From: V1-33 sp039795165
Lineage (GTDB): Bacteria; Verrucomicrobiota; Verrucomicrobiia; Verrucomicrobiales; V1-33
Reading direction: 5' to 3'
Length of the DNA: 64,000 nt
NCBI GenBank assembly: GCA_039795165.1
Contig: JBDKER010000006.1
Location: forward strand, 91,335 to 155,334
Positions within the stretch are counted from its first letter, which is position 1; each line of letters starts with the position of its first letter. Positions 17,849 to 26,517 of this stretch are shown one piece after another. The position numbers were made by a program, and so were the translations under genes. The notes under the pieces were generated by a model. It saw only the letters and a program-made list of their open reading frames with translations, had not been told where the DNA came from and made no database searches.

Positions 17849-18745
17849 TCAATCCACAGGCTTCTCCGCAGCCTCAGAAGGGGCCAACTCCAGCGTGAGC
17901 GATTCCCCGCCGCGCAGAACCCGGCAAGGTTGCTGCAGCCTGCCGCAGGCCTCCACAAATTCCCGGGGGTCAGCCGTATTGAACGCAAACATGCCAAAAT
18001 GATGCGGCACCGCCAGCCGCGCCCCGCACGCTTTCGCAAGGGCCGCGGCCTCGGTCCCATTCAGATTCCCAGCCACCCTCCGCGCCGGATCGTTCCCGTT
18101 GATCGGTACCATCACCAAATCCGGCCGCGCTGCCCTCAGCGCCGTCACCAGACCATCATGCCAAAGCGTGTCCCCGCTGTGCCAGACACAGAACGGGCCG
18201 AACCGCACCACGAAACTCAGAAACCGGCACCGGCCCAACCCATCGCGCTCAATCTCATTATGCGCCGCCGCCACCGCCGTGAACCGGAACACGCCCACCT
18301 CCCGCGTCCCACCCTCCTCCACCGTCAGATACTCAATCGCCGCACCATCACCCAGCCGTTCCCGCGCCGCCGCCTCATTCGCCCCAGGCAGCACCAATTG
18401 CAGGCCTCCCGCCGCCACCGCCAGCGACCGCAGCGTCGCCGCATCAAGATGGTCTGTATGCAGATGACTCGACGTCACCAGCCGCACCATTCCCAGCAGG
18501 GACGGATCAATGACCCGCTCGCCCAAACGCACATGCGGCTTGTCAGTCGCCGCATACTTCTCGGTCAGCGAATCGGAAAGATACGGATCAAAGAGCAGAA
18601 AATGACCATTCCAGCTCAGCAGAAAACCACTCTGACCGAGCCACCACAGACGGAACCGGTCAGACCCGCCGCCTGACGAGAGAATCTCCTGCTGCAGCGC
18701 CACCCCTCCGCACCATGGCGGTTCAAGGACCCCTCCGCCATTCAT
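17849..18745 (-). CDS. MBL-fold metal-dependent hydrolase (UlaG-like)
   Basis: 298 residues. Metallo-beta-lactamase fold features are visible: the GQSGFLLSWNGHFLLFDPYL opening (UlaG-like), the zinc motif H94-L-H96-T-D98-H99, a later VWHSGDTLWHDG block that supplies metal ligands, and PHHFGMF near the C-terminus. UlaG hydrolyses L-ascorbate-6-phosphate lactone, but this subgroup is broad and no ascorbate genes are near, so the substrate is unknown. It is the last gene of a minus-strand operon; its start overlaps the tsaE stop by four bases. Confidence 0.85.
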   Translation of the reverse strand: MNGGGVLEPPWCGGVALQQEILSSGGGSDRFRLWWLGQSGFLLSWNGHFLLFDPYLSDSLTEKYAATDKPHVRLGERVIDPSLLGMVRLVTSSHLHTDHLDAATLRSLAVAAGGLQLVLPGANEAAARERLGDGAAIEYLTVEEGGTREVGVFRFTAVAAAHNEIERDGLGRCRFLSFVVRFGPFCVWHSGDTLWHDGLVTALRAARPDLVMVPINGNDPARRVAGNLNGTEAAALAKACGARLAVPHHFGMFAFNTADPREFVEACGRLQQPCRVLRGGESLTLELAPSEAAEKPVD

Positions 18746-19227
18746 GACACCCCCTCCCTCAGCCGCGTCAGCCTCCGCCCGCCCCCGGAATCAGGCTCCA
18801 ACCGCCACCACTGCACCCCCTCGGGCATCAGCTCGGGGAACCGCTCCGCCCATTCCACCACACAGACCCCGCCGGCCTCCACATACTCATCCCAGCCGAG
18901 CGCCAGAACTTCGTCAGCCGATTCCATCCGGTAAAAATCAAAGTGAAAAACCGGCAACCGTCCCCCGCGGTACTCCTGCACGAGACTAAATGTCGGACTC
19001 GTCACTTCCCCGCACGCAAACCCCAGGCCGCGCGCAATTCCCTTGCTGAAATGCGTCTTCCCAGCCCCCAGACCACCGCTGAGCGCAATCACTTGCCCCC
19101 CACGCAATTCCTTTCCCAACGCTTCTCCCGCAGCCACCGTAGCCATGGCATCAGCCAGCACCACAATCCCCCCAGCCGCAGGCAGAAGGCCACCGGAATC
19201 CACCGATCCTGTCGCTGGCCCGGTCAT
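18742..19227 (-). CDS. tsaE: tRNA threonylcarbamoyladenosine biosynthesis ATPase TsaE
   Basis: 161 residues from the ATG at 19227, which overlaps the hflX stop as ATGA. An alternative ATG at 19245 would add six residues inside hflX. The Walker A motif GGLGAGKT (Lys57) is followed by TSPTFSLVQEY and FHFDFYRM, both hallmarks of TsaE, and by VVEWAERFPEL. TsaE powers turnover of the TsaBD complex that makes t6A at position 37 of ANN-decoding tRNAs. Its placement between hflX and a hydrolase is compatible with a translation-quality operon. TsaB and TsaD are not in the window. Confidence 0.93.
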   Translation of the reverse strand: MTGPATGSVDSGGLLPAAGGIVVLADAMATVAAGEALGKELRGGQVIALSGGLGAGKTHFSKGIARGLGFACGEVTSPTFSLVQEYRGGRLPVFHFDFYRMESADEVLALGWDEYVEAGGVCVVEWAERFPELMPEGVQWWRLEPDSGGGRRLTRLREGVS

Positions 19228-20570
19228 GAAGCCGGCGATTCCCATGGCTCCGGCACCCGGGCCGCCGCCGGAGGATCCTCAAAAGGCAGAAACTGCGCCG
19301 CAAAACGCCGCGGCAGCACGGCATCGACCAGCACATCGTTGCCGTCGTAATCCTGTCCCAGCAGCTTCCCCTGCTCATGAATCACCGTCATCAGACCGAA
19401 CGCCGACTGCGGCAGCCGCAGCTTCAGCCGCACCGTCCGGTCAAGCAACAGCTCGCTGAGCCGCTGCTGCAGGTCGTCGACTCCTTCGCCGGTCTTCAGG
19501 GACACACACACAGGCCGGTCAAAATGCTGAGCCACTGCCCGCCGCTGCTCGGGACTGCACAGATCAATCTTGTTAAGCACCACCAGCATCTTCTTGTCGT
19601 GTGCCCCCAGTTCCTCCAGCACTTCCATCGTCGTCCGGTGAAATTCATAGACCCTTTCCTGACTCGCATCGAGCACGTGAATCAGAAAATCCGCCACCAC
19701 GGCCTCCTCAAGGGTCGCCTTGAATGACTCAATGAGCCGATGCGGCAGATTCCGGATGAATCCCACCGTGTCCGTCAGCAGCAGCTGCTGACCATCCGGC
19801 AGCTGCACCTTCCGCGTGGTCGGATCAAGCGTCGCAAACAGCTTGTCTTCAGCCAGCACGTCCGCCCCCGTGAGCAGATTGAGCAGGGTCGACTTCCCGG
19901 CATTCGTATAGCCGACAATGGCGGCCTGCGGCACCGGCACACGCTGCCGTTCCTTGCGCTGCGTCAGCCGCACCTGCTTCACTTCCTCCAGCTGCCGCTT
20001 GAGCGTATCAATCCTCCGCCGGGCCAGCCGACGGTCGACTTCCAGCTGACTCTCGCCCTCGCCCCGCGTTGCTCCGCCACTGCCGCTGCCTCCCCCACCG
20101 CCCTGACGGTCAAGGTGTCCCCACATCCTCGCAAGCCGCGGCAGCGCATACTGCTGCCGCGCCAGATCAACCTGCAGCCTCGCCTCCGCAGTGCGCGCCC
20201 GCATCGCAAAGATATCGAGAATCACTTCCTCCCGGTCAATCACGGTGATCCCTCCCTCGCTCTCCCATGCACGCTGCTGCATCGGACTCAGGCTGTTGTC
20301 GAAAATAATGACGTCGCAGCCCAGTTCCTTCGCATGAGCAATCACTTCCTTCACCTTGCCGGATCCCGTCAGGTACTTCCGGTTCGATTCCTTCACATGC
20401 ACGAGCAGACGGTCAGCCACAGGAATCCCCAGCGTGCCAGCCAGTTCCTCGAGTTCCTCAAGCAGACTCTGCGCTTCCTTTTCTTCCCGCCGGTCAAAGT
20501 ATGCCCCGACCAGCAGGGAGCGCTCGACCATCTTCGGCTTTTCGCGGATTTCAAACATCGCCTCACTCAT
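19224..20570 (-). CDS. hflX: Ribosome-splitting GTPase HflX
   Basis: 448 residues from the ATG at 20570; a TTG at 20594 is in frame but weaker. The N-terminal HflX domain is followed by a glycine-rich linker (about 157-172, RQGGGGGSGSGG), a helical hairpin, and the GTPase domain. That domain has G1 GYTNAGKST (220-228), G3 DTVGFI and G4 NKID. HflX binds the 50S subunit and dissociates stalled or heat-damaged ribosomes. Operon order is APH-like kinase, hflX, tsaE, MBL hydrolase, with ATGA junctions for the last two. Confidence 0.95.
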   Translation of the reverse strand: MSEAMFEIREKPKMVERSLLVGAYFDRREEKEAQSLLEELEELAGTLGIPVADRLLVHVKESNRKYLTGSGKVKEVIAHAKELGCDVIIFDNSLSPMQQRAWESEGGITVIDREEVILDIFAMRARTAEARLQVDLARQQYALPRLARMWGHLDRQGGGGGSGSGGATRGEGESQLEVDRRLARRRIDTLKRQLEEVKQVRLTQRKERQRVPVPQAAIVGYTNAGKSTLLNLLTGADVLAEDKLFATLDPTTRKVQLPDGQQLLLTDTVGFIRNLPHRLIESFKATLEEAVVADFLIHVLDASQERVYEFHRTTMEVLEELGAHDKKMLVVLNKIDLCSPEQRRAVAQHFDRPVCVSLKTGEGVDDLQQRLSELLLDRTVRLKLRLPQSAFGLMTVIHEQGKLLGQDYDGNDVLVDAVLPRRFAAQFLPFEDPPAAARVPEPWESPAS

Positions 20571-20622
20571 GACAGACCAGCCGGGATTTGGCAATGGCCC
20601 GCTGCCACCGGTTTCGACGCTC

Positions 20623-21504
20623 TCACTTCTGCCCGCGCAGCCACGCCAGCCGACCCTCCAGCTTGTGCCTCCGCTCGGTCGACAACTCAGGATAAAGCAC
20701 CGGATACCATGCCGTCATGACCGCCACGCGACCGGCCACGCTCTGCGCGAGAGCCCGTGCATCAAGCCGCCCACCCGCCGCTTCGTAGGCACTCACCACA
20801 GCAGCCGCTTCCGCCCGACCTTCCCCCAGCACAGGGGCATTGCAGATGACAGAGGCCACATCCCATTCCACGGGTCCCGCAAAGACATCTTCCCAGTCAG
20901 TCCACAGAACCCCATGCCCAGTGGTCATCAGATTCCCCCAGTGCGCATCACCATGCAGGGCCTGATGCGGAGAATCCATGAGCACCCGGAGCGATTCCCC
21001 GAGATGCCGCCGCAGCAGGTCCACGTCATCCGACGCAAAAAAACCGCGCCCCGCCACCGCCTCAAGGACCCGTTGCGATTCCCGCAGGATCGCCAGCGGT
21101 TCCAGCTCACCCGCGAAATCACGCAGCACCTCATGACAGCGGAAAAGAGCCGCCCCGACCTCATCAGGCCGCGGCTCCCGCCCGGACTTCTGCACGTACT
21201 GCCAGAAACTCATGGGCATCCCGTCACGGACATGCGGCCCGGCCGGCAATCCCCCATGGAGCGGAATCACCGGCGCACCCCGACCGCACAGATGCCCCAC
21301 CACCGCAATCTCCCTCGCCAGCCAACCCGTTCCCTGCCGCGGTCCCGCACCATCAACCACCACCCGCGCCACCACGGAATCACTCAGCCGTACCACCACC
21401 GTGCTGCCCACCTGTAGCAGTTCCTCTCGGTCAAACGGCACCCCATACGCAGCCAGCACCTCGCCCGCGGCCCGCACAGCCCGATGCGCCAGGTCTTCAT
21501 TCAT
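20623..21504 (-). CDS. Aminoglycoside phosphotransferase-family (APH/choline kinase-like) protein
   Basis: 293 residues. The Brenner motif HGDAHWGNLM (the H-G-D-x-H-x-x-N catalytic loop) and the metal-binding DWED (TDWEDVFAGPVEWDVA) are intact, so a kinase activity is likely. The family includes antibiotic kinases but also choline, fructosamine, homoserine and spectinomycin-like kinases. Nothing here indicates resistance, and a housekeeping metabolite kinase is as likely. It lies 52 bases upstream of hflX and 96 bases downstream of ftsH on the same strand. Confidence 0.82.
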   Translation of the reverse strand: MNEDLAHRAVRAAGEVLAAYGVPFDREELLQVGSTVVVRLSDSVVARVVVDGAGPRQGTGWLAREIAVVGHLCGRGAPVIPLHGGLPAGPHVRDGMPMSFWQYVQKSGREPRPDEVGAALFRCHEVLRDFAGELEPLAILRESQRVLEAVAGRGFFASDDVDLLRRHLGESLRVLMDSPHQALHGDAHWGNLMTTGHGVLWTDWEDVFAGPVEWDVASVICNAPVLGEGRAEAAAVVSAYEAAGGRLDARALAQSVAGRVAVMTAWYPVLYPELSTERRHKLEGRLAWLRGQK

Positions 21505-21600
21505 CGCGATTCGTTCATGGCTTCACCCACCTCATTGAAACAGACAGGGACCGCGGATCTCCCCACGGTCCCTGCCAGATTCATTGCGGAGACATCTCCC

Positions 21601-23601
21601 TCAAGCCGGAGCCCCGGCCAGACCCGGCGGCAGTTCCTCTTCCCCATTCTCCCGGGCCGGCGTTTCGCTCGGCACCGGCGGCGGCGTCGGCGGCTTGCTC
21701 CGCGGCGGATTCATCATGCGTCCATGCTCCATGATGTCACGCACATGCGATCCATCAAGGGTCTCGAACTCAAGGAGCGCCCTCGCCAGCGCATCGAGCG
21801 CCCCACGGTGCTTCAGCAGAATGTCCATGGCACGCTGATACCCATTGTCGATCAATCGCTTGATCTCCGCGTCAATCTTCTGCGCAGTCGCTTCACTGTA
21901 ATCACGGCCACGCATCAGATCACGGCCCAGAAACACCTGCTCGGACCCATCACTGTAATCAATCATTCCAAGATTGTCGGACATCCCCCACTCGCACACC
22001 ATCCGGCGCGCTATATTCGTCGCCATCTTGATGTCGCCCGAGGCCCCGCTCGTCACATCGCCAAAGACAATCTCCTCGGCAACCCGACCACCCATCGCCA
22101 CCACAATCGAATCGAGCAGTTCGTTCTTCCGCGTGTTGTACTTGTCTTCCTCCGGAAGCCACATCGTCGATCCAAGCGACGGTCCCCGCGGAATGATCGT
22201 CACCTTGTGCAGCGGTTCCGTGTGCTCCAGCACCTCAAGCAGAATCGCATGTCCAGCCTCATGATAGGCCGTCGTCTCCTTCTCCTTCTCGGAAATCGCC
22301 AGACTGCGCCGTTCTTTGCCCCAGCGCACCTTGTCCCGCGCTTCTTCCAGTTCCTTCAGGGTAATGCCCTTGAGGCCACGGCGCGCGGCCAGCAGCGCCG
22401 CCTCGTTGATGACATTCGCCAGTTCCGCCCCGGAATACCCGGGCGTCCCCCGCGCAATCACCCCAAGGTCCACATCCGCAGCCATCTTCACCTTCCGCGA
22501 ATGCACTTTGAGAATGGCTTCTCTCCCCTTCACATCGGGCAGGCTCACCGTGACCTGACGGTCAAAACGACCCGGACGCAGCAAGGCCGGGTCCAGCACA
22601 TCCGGACGGTTGGTCGCCGCAATGATGATGACGCCCTCCTGCGTATCAAAGCCATCCATCTCCACCAGAAGCGCATTGAGGGTCTGCTCGCGTTCGTCAT
22701 GCCCACCACCGAGCCCATGCCCACGATGACGACCCACGGCGTCGATTTCATCAATGAAAATCAGACATGGCGCATTCTTCTTGCCCTGCTCGAACATGTC
22801 GCGCACCCGGCTGGCACCAACCCCGACAAACATTTCCACAAAATCGGATCCGCTGATGCTGAAGAATGGCACGTCGGCCTCTCCCGCGATGGCCTTGGCA
22901 AGCAGGGTCTTGCCTGTCCCCGGAGGTCCCACCATGAGCACACCCTTCGGAATGTGACCGCCCAGTTTCTGAAACTTCCGGGGATCCTTCAGGAATTCTA
23001 CCAGCTCCCATACCTCTTCCTTGGCCTCGTCACAACCAGCCACCTGCTTGAAGGTGACTTTGTTTTTGTCCATCGCCAGCAACCGGGCCCTGCTCTTGCC
23101 GAAACTCATGGCCCCGCGCCCCGCCATCTTGATCTGCTGACGGAAAAAGAACCATAGCACCCCAAGGAGCAGCAGCACGGGCAGCATGCTCAGCAGAAAA
23201 CTGGTTCCCACGTTGTCACTCCACTCATAGTTCGGCACAATCCCCTTCTCGTCGAAAATCTTGTTGAGACGTTCCTTCTCCATCGAGGAATCAAAAGGCA
23301 CCCGGAAGGTCTGCTTCTGCGGTCCTTCGCCAGTCGTGAACGTCAGGACCTCAGCCCCCACTTCCGTGATCTTCTTCACGCTGTCCTTGTTCACCTCGTC
23401 CTTCTGCAGTTTCTCCACGAAGGCACGGTAATCAAGCTGCTGCCCCCTCGCCGAACTCGGCACCATAAGCCCAGCCGCGAGCAGACCGATGGCAATCGAC
23501 AGAATGATGAGACCCTTCCAGTTGAATCCCTGGGGTTCATTGCCGCCGCCACGGCGGTCGGGATTATCGGGAGGACCCGGACGTTGGTTGTTCTCGGACA
23601 T
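21601..23601 (-). CDS. ftsH: ATP-dependent zinc metalloprotease FtsH
   Basis: 666 residues, typical length. Layout: an Asn/Pro/Gly-rich cytoplasmic start, TM1 (28-46), a periplasmic domain of about 85 residues, TM2 (134-153), then the AAA+ module. The AAA+ module has Walker A GPPGTGKT (225-232), Walker B LIFIDEID, the pore motif FVGVG and the second region of homology with ATNRPDVLDPALLRPGRFD. The zinc protease motif HEAGH is at 447-451. The C-terminus is Pro-rich (PPRSKPPTPPPVP). FtsH degrades misassembled membrane proteins and short-lived regulators as a membrane-bound hexamer. Confidence 0.97.
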   Translation of the reverse strand: MSENNQRPGPPDNPDRRGGGNEPQGFNWKGLIILSIAIGLLAAGLMVPSSARGQQLDYRAFVEKLQKDEVNKDSVKKITEVGAEVLTFTTGEGPQKQTFRVPFDSSMEKERLNKIFDEKGIVPNYEWSDNVGTSFLLSMLPVLLLLGVLWFFFRQQIKMAGRGAMSFGKSRARLLAMDKNKVTFKQVAGCDEAKEEVWELVEFLKDPRKFQKLGGHIPKGVLMVGPPGTGKTLLAKAIAGEADVPFFSISGSDFVEMFVGVGASRVRDMFEQGKKNAPCLIFIDEIDAVGRHRGHGLGGGHDEREQTLNALLVEMDGFDTQEGVIIIAATNRPDVLDPALLRPGRFDRQVTVSLPDVKGREAILKVHSRKVKMAADVDLGVIARGTPGYSGAELANVINEAALLAARRGLKGITLKELEEARDKVRWGKERRSLAISEKEKETTAYHEAGHAILLEVLEHTEPLHKVTIIPRGPSLGSTMWLPEEDKYNTRKNELLDSIVVAMGGRVAEEIVFGDVTSGASGDIKMATNIARRMVCEWGMSDNLGMIDYSDGSEQVFLGRDLMRGRDYSEATAQKIDAEIKRLIDNGYQRAMDILLKHRGALDALARALLEFETLDGSHVRDIMEHGRMMNPPRSKPPTPPPVPSETPARENGEEELPPGLAGAPA

Positions 23602-23655
23602 TGCTTGGACTTGGATTGGGGGAGATTCAGCAGAACCAGAAGCTCCCAGTCAGGA

Positions 23656-23684
23656 ACCCTAGTTTATGTTTCTACGCTGCGCAA
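23656..23684 (-). promoter_or_regulatory. Candidate ftsH promoter
   Basis: On the minus strand TTGCGC (23684-23679) and TAGGGT (23661-23656) are separated by 17 bases, upstream of ftsH by about 55 bases. The -10 box resembles the TAGCTT box proposed for nuoD. The site lies in the divergent region between ftsH and the lipoprotein gene at 23783. The match is modest. Confidence 0.3.
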
Positions 23685-23782
23685 CCCTGCCTTAGACTCG
23701 GTTTTTTGACGCTCTGCCACCCACGCGGCGGCCTCGCTTTGCGTTTGCCGAACCCCGCCCGTCCCGGCACAATTGCCACCCG

Positions 23783-24517
23783 ATGAAATTGTTCCCGTCC
23801 CTCATGGCCGCCTGCCTCGCCGCAGTCTGCCTGCTCCCCGGATGCGGAACCGTCAGCAGTGTCTCCCATTCCATCGGTTCCTCCACCGCCAGCCTATCCC
23901 GCAAAGTCTCCGGCACCGTCTCGTCTTCAGCCCGCTCCGTCGGCTCCGCCACCGCCAATGCCACCAAAGCCACCGGCCGCTTCCTCGGCTCAGGAGCACG
24001 CCTCGCCACCGGCAGCGCCGCCCGACTCTGGCCATGGAAAGACAAGGACGCTCAGCCCAGGGGAAAACCACCCGCCCAGACCACCGCAGGCAACCCAGCC
24101 GAAAAGCCAGCCGAAAAGCCAGTCGAAGCCTTCACCTTCCCCACCGGCAACCCGCTCGTCCGTCCCGCCGAATTCTCCCCAGCAGACGCACGCCTCGAAA
24201 ATTCCTCAGTCACGCTCGCAGGCGGCTGGGACATCCGCGGGTCCACCATCCAGTACCACCTCGCGGACGACGGCCTGACCGCCGCATTCCTCCGCGCCAC
24301 CGGATCGCCGGCCTCTGCCACTTCCTCCAACGGCGACTCGGCCGAGGCCTCGGAAATCCATTACCGCCACAGCCCCGGCGTCCTCCTCCTCCGCGGCAAA
24401 CCTCTTCTCCGTGCCGGATCGAACTCGGTCCGTGCCACCAGCCCCTCCACCAGCATCCGCATCCACCTGGAATCCGGTGCCATCGCGGTGGACGGACCCG
24501 CCCACTGGGGCGAATGA
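23783..24517 (+). CDS. Lipoprotein of unknown function with Ser/Ala-rich stalk
   Basis: 244 residues. A lipoprotein signal peptide ends at LLPGC (Cys20), predicting lipid attachment. Residues 22-80 are a low-complexity Ser/Thr/Ala region with SVGSAT- and SSTASLSRKVSG-type repeats. A Lys/Pro-rich spacer with tandem NPAEKPAEKP follows. The C-terminal ~110 residues look folded: GGWDIRGSTIQYHLADDG, then SIRIHLESGAI. These beta-rich blocks vaguely recall LptA/LptC-type layers, but I cannot confirm it. It is divergent from ftsH and followed by two small genes that share its strand. Confidence 0.7.
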   Translation: MKLFPSLMAACLAAVCLLPGCGTVSSVSHSIGSSTASLSRKVSGTVSSSARSVGSATANATKATGRFLGSGARLATGSAARLWPWKDKDAQPRGKPPAQTTAGNPAEKPAEKPVEAFTFPTGNPLVRPAEFSPADARLENSSVTLAGGWDIRGSTIQYHLADDGLTAAFLRATGSPASATSSNGDSAEASEIHYRHSPGVLLLRGKPLLRAGSNSVRATSPSTSIRIHLESGAIAVDGPAHWGE

Positions 24518-24530
24518 CATCACTCTTCCC

Positions 24531-24761
24531 ATGATCCTCCGCTCAATTCTCTCCCTCACGTGTGCCTTCGGTCTTACGTCCTGCGGCACGGCCGCCCACT
24601 GGATCAATCAGGCCACTTCCCTCGTCGGCGGGGTCCTCAGCCCGGTCACCAATATCCTCCGCAGCTCGGAAGGCGGTTCGGAAAAACAATGGGAACGCTC
24701 GGCCCGGAATGGCTACCGCCTCAAACCCGCACCCGTCACGGCACCAACCCCTCAACCATGA
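24531..24761 (+). CDS. Small lipoprotein
   Basis: 76 residues starting at the ATG 13 bases after the preceding gene. The signal peptide SILSLTCAFGLTSCG ends in a lipobox (LTSC), so the mature form is about 60 residues. The remainder is short and partly polar (NILRSSEGGSEKQWERSARNGY), ending in a Pro/Thr tail. There is no recognisable domain. The stop overlaps the next start by ATGA. It is probably an envelope-associated small protein in the same operon as the preceding lipoprotein. Confidence 0.65.
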   Translation: MILRSILSLTCAFGLTSCGTAAHWINQATSLVGGVLSPVTNILRSSEGGSEKQWERSARNGYRLKPAPVTAPTPQP

Positions 24762-25054
24762 CCAGCGCGGATCTCCTCGCCAGCGCAGACCGGGATTCCT
24801 CTCCCCCTCCCGGGCTCCCTCCCCTCCTCGCCGCCCTCTGGCATGCCCGCCGCGGCAACTGGGACACCGCCCACGAAATCGCTCAGGATATCCACTCCAG
24901 TGACGGATCCTGGGTCCATGCTCTCCTTCACCTCATCGAAGGCGATACCAGCAACGCCGCCTACTGGTTCGCCCGCGCCGGACGCCCGTCTGTCCCGCCC
25001 TCCCAGACAGATGCCGAATGGCTCCGCATCGCCTCTCACCTCTGCGGTTCCTGA
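24758..25054 (+). CDS. Small TPR-like protein
   Basis: 98 residues, starting inside the stop codon of the small lipoprotein gene (ATGA). The segment LAALWHARRGNWDTAHEIAQDI followed by WVHALLHLIEGDTSNAAYWFARAG forms two helical pairs typical of short TPR-like proteins. There is no signal peptide, so it is likely cytosolic. The function is unknown. The tight overlap argues that it is a real gene, not a shadow frame. Confidence 0.65.
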   Translation: MTSADLLASADRDSSPPPGLPPLLAALWHARRGNWDTAHEIAQDIHSSDGSWVHALLHLIEGDTSNAAYWFARAGRPSVPPSQTDAEWLRIASHLCGS

Positions 25055-25095
25055 ACCCCGGGGCCCACGGGTCCCTCTCCCCAGCCACCGACACC

Positions 25096-26460
25096 ATGCG
25101 CCTCATCGCCTGCCTGCTCGCCTGCCTCGCCCTGGCATCACCAGCCGCACCGGCACCCCTCAACTTCATCGTGGTCCTCATCGATGACATGGGTGCCACC
25201 GACCTAGCCTGCACAGGCAGCACGTTCCACCAGACCCCTCACATCGACCAACTCGCCCGCGAAGGCATGCGCTTCGACCGCGCCTTCAGCGCCTGCACAG
25301 TCTGCTCACCCACCCGCGCCGCCCTTCTCACGGGCCAGAGCCCGGCCCGCACCCGCATCACCGACTGGATCGCCGGACACGAACGCCCGAAAGCCAGACT
25401 CCTCCCGCCGGAATGGTGCAAGGAACTCCCGGAAGCCATCACGACGCTCCCGGAAGCCCTCCGCAGCAAATCCTATGCCTCGGCCACCATCGGCAAATGG
25501 CACCTCGGCAACGCGTCCCCCCTCCAGCACGGCTTCAACCGAAATGCGGGCGGCTACCACCGCGGCCAGCCGGAAACATGGTTCGCCCCCTATCGCAACC
25601 CCGCCCTCAAAGACGGACCCGATGGCGAATTTCTCACGGAACGCCTCACCACAGAAGCCATCCGCTTCATGACCGAACACAAGGACCGCCCGTTCTTCGT
25701 CTACCTGCCCCATTATTCAGTCCATACGCCCCTCGGCGGAAAACCAGAGGTCATCGCCCAGTACCGATCCAAAGTCTCGGACAACACCCCCCACCGCAAC
25801 CCGGTCTACGCTGCCATGGTCGCCAGCGTCGACGACAGCATCGGCCAACTCCGCAAGGCGGTGCGCGACCTCGCTCTCGCAGACCGCACCGTCTTCATCT
25901 TCACCTCGGATAACGGCGGTCTCCTCGGCAGTCCCCGCAACCCCATCACGTCCAATCTCGGCCTCCGCGCAGGCAAAGGATCCCCTTGGGAAGGCGGTGT
26001 CCGCGTTCCCCTCCTCATCGACTGGCCCGGCCTCACCAAAGCCGGATCGGTCTGCCACGATCCGGTCATCACCATGGACCTCGCCGTCACCATCGCCCAT
26101 GCCGCCGGTTCACCCCTGCCGGAACCAGTCGACGGGACCAACCTCCAGCCAGCCCTCCGCGGCGAACCGCTTCCCTCCCGCCCACTCTGCTGGCACTACC
26201 CCCATTACCACCCAGGCGGTGCCTCCCCCTACAGCGCCATCCTCCTCGATGGATGGCGGCTCGTCCGCTTCCTCGAAGACGGTCACGAGGAACTCTACCA
26301 CGTCGCCAGCGATCCCGCCGAACGCACGGAATGCTCAGCCCAGCACCCGGACCGCCGGGACAGACTCGCCACCGCCCTCGACCAATGGCTCGCCCACACC
26401 AAAGCTCAATCCCCACGGCCCAATCCCGACTTCCAGCCACCAGCGGGGGACGCCCGATAG
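25096..26460 (+). CDS. Exported arylsulfatase-family enzyme
   Basis: 454 residues. The signal peptide MRLIACLLACLALASPAAPA is followed directly by the metal-binding start FIVVLIDDMG (D30, D31). The formylglycine motif is C70-S-P-T-R followed by AALLTGQ, a Cys-type sulfatase needing an FGE for maturation. Later blocks include IGKWHLG (catalytic Lys and His) and FTSDNGG (metal Asp/Asn). Enzymes of this type desulfate polysaccharides in the periplasm or outside the cell. Single sulfatases dispersed over the genome are common in marine and gut Verrucomicrobiota. A family S1 subfamily cannot be given by eye. Confidence 0.93.
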   Translation: MRLIACLLACLALASPAAPAPLNFIVVLIDDMGATDLACTGSTFHQTPHIDQLAREGMRFDRAFSACTVCSPTRAALLTGQSPARTRITDWIAGHERPKARLLPPEWCKELPEAITTLPEALRSKSYASATIGKWHLGNASPLQHGFNRNAGGYHRGQPETWFAPYRNPALKDGPDGEFLTERLTTEAIRFMTEHKDRPFFVYLPHYSVHTPLGGKPEVIAQYRSKVSDNTPHRNPVYAAMVASVDDSIGQLRKAVRDLALADRTVFIFTSDNGGLLGSPRNPITSNLGLRAGKGSPWEGGVRVPLLIDWPGLTKAGSVCHDPVITMDLAVTIAHAAGSPLPEPVDGTNLQPALRGEPLPSRPLCWHYPHYHPGGASPYSAILLDGWRLVRFLEDGHEELYHVASDPAERTECSAQHPDRRDRLATALDQWLAHTKAQSPRPNPDFQPPAGDAR

Positions 26461-26517
26461 GCCCAGCTACGCTTCCCCCATTGCCGAGATCCAGCGCCGC
26501 GGCTTGACTGACTTCCC

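Noticed and set aside
20623..21504. Antibiotic-resistance kinase
   Set aside because: The APH motifs are present, but the family is broad and nothing in the context points to resistance; a metabolite kinase is as likely.
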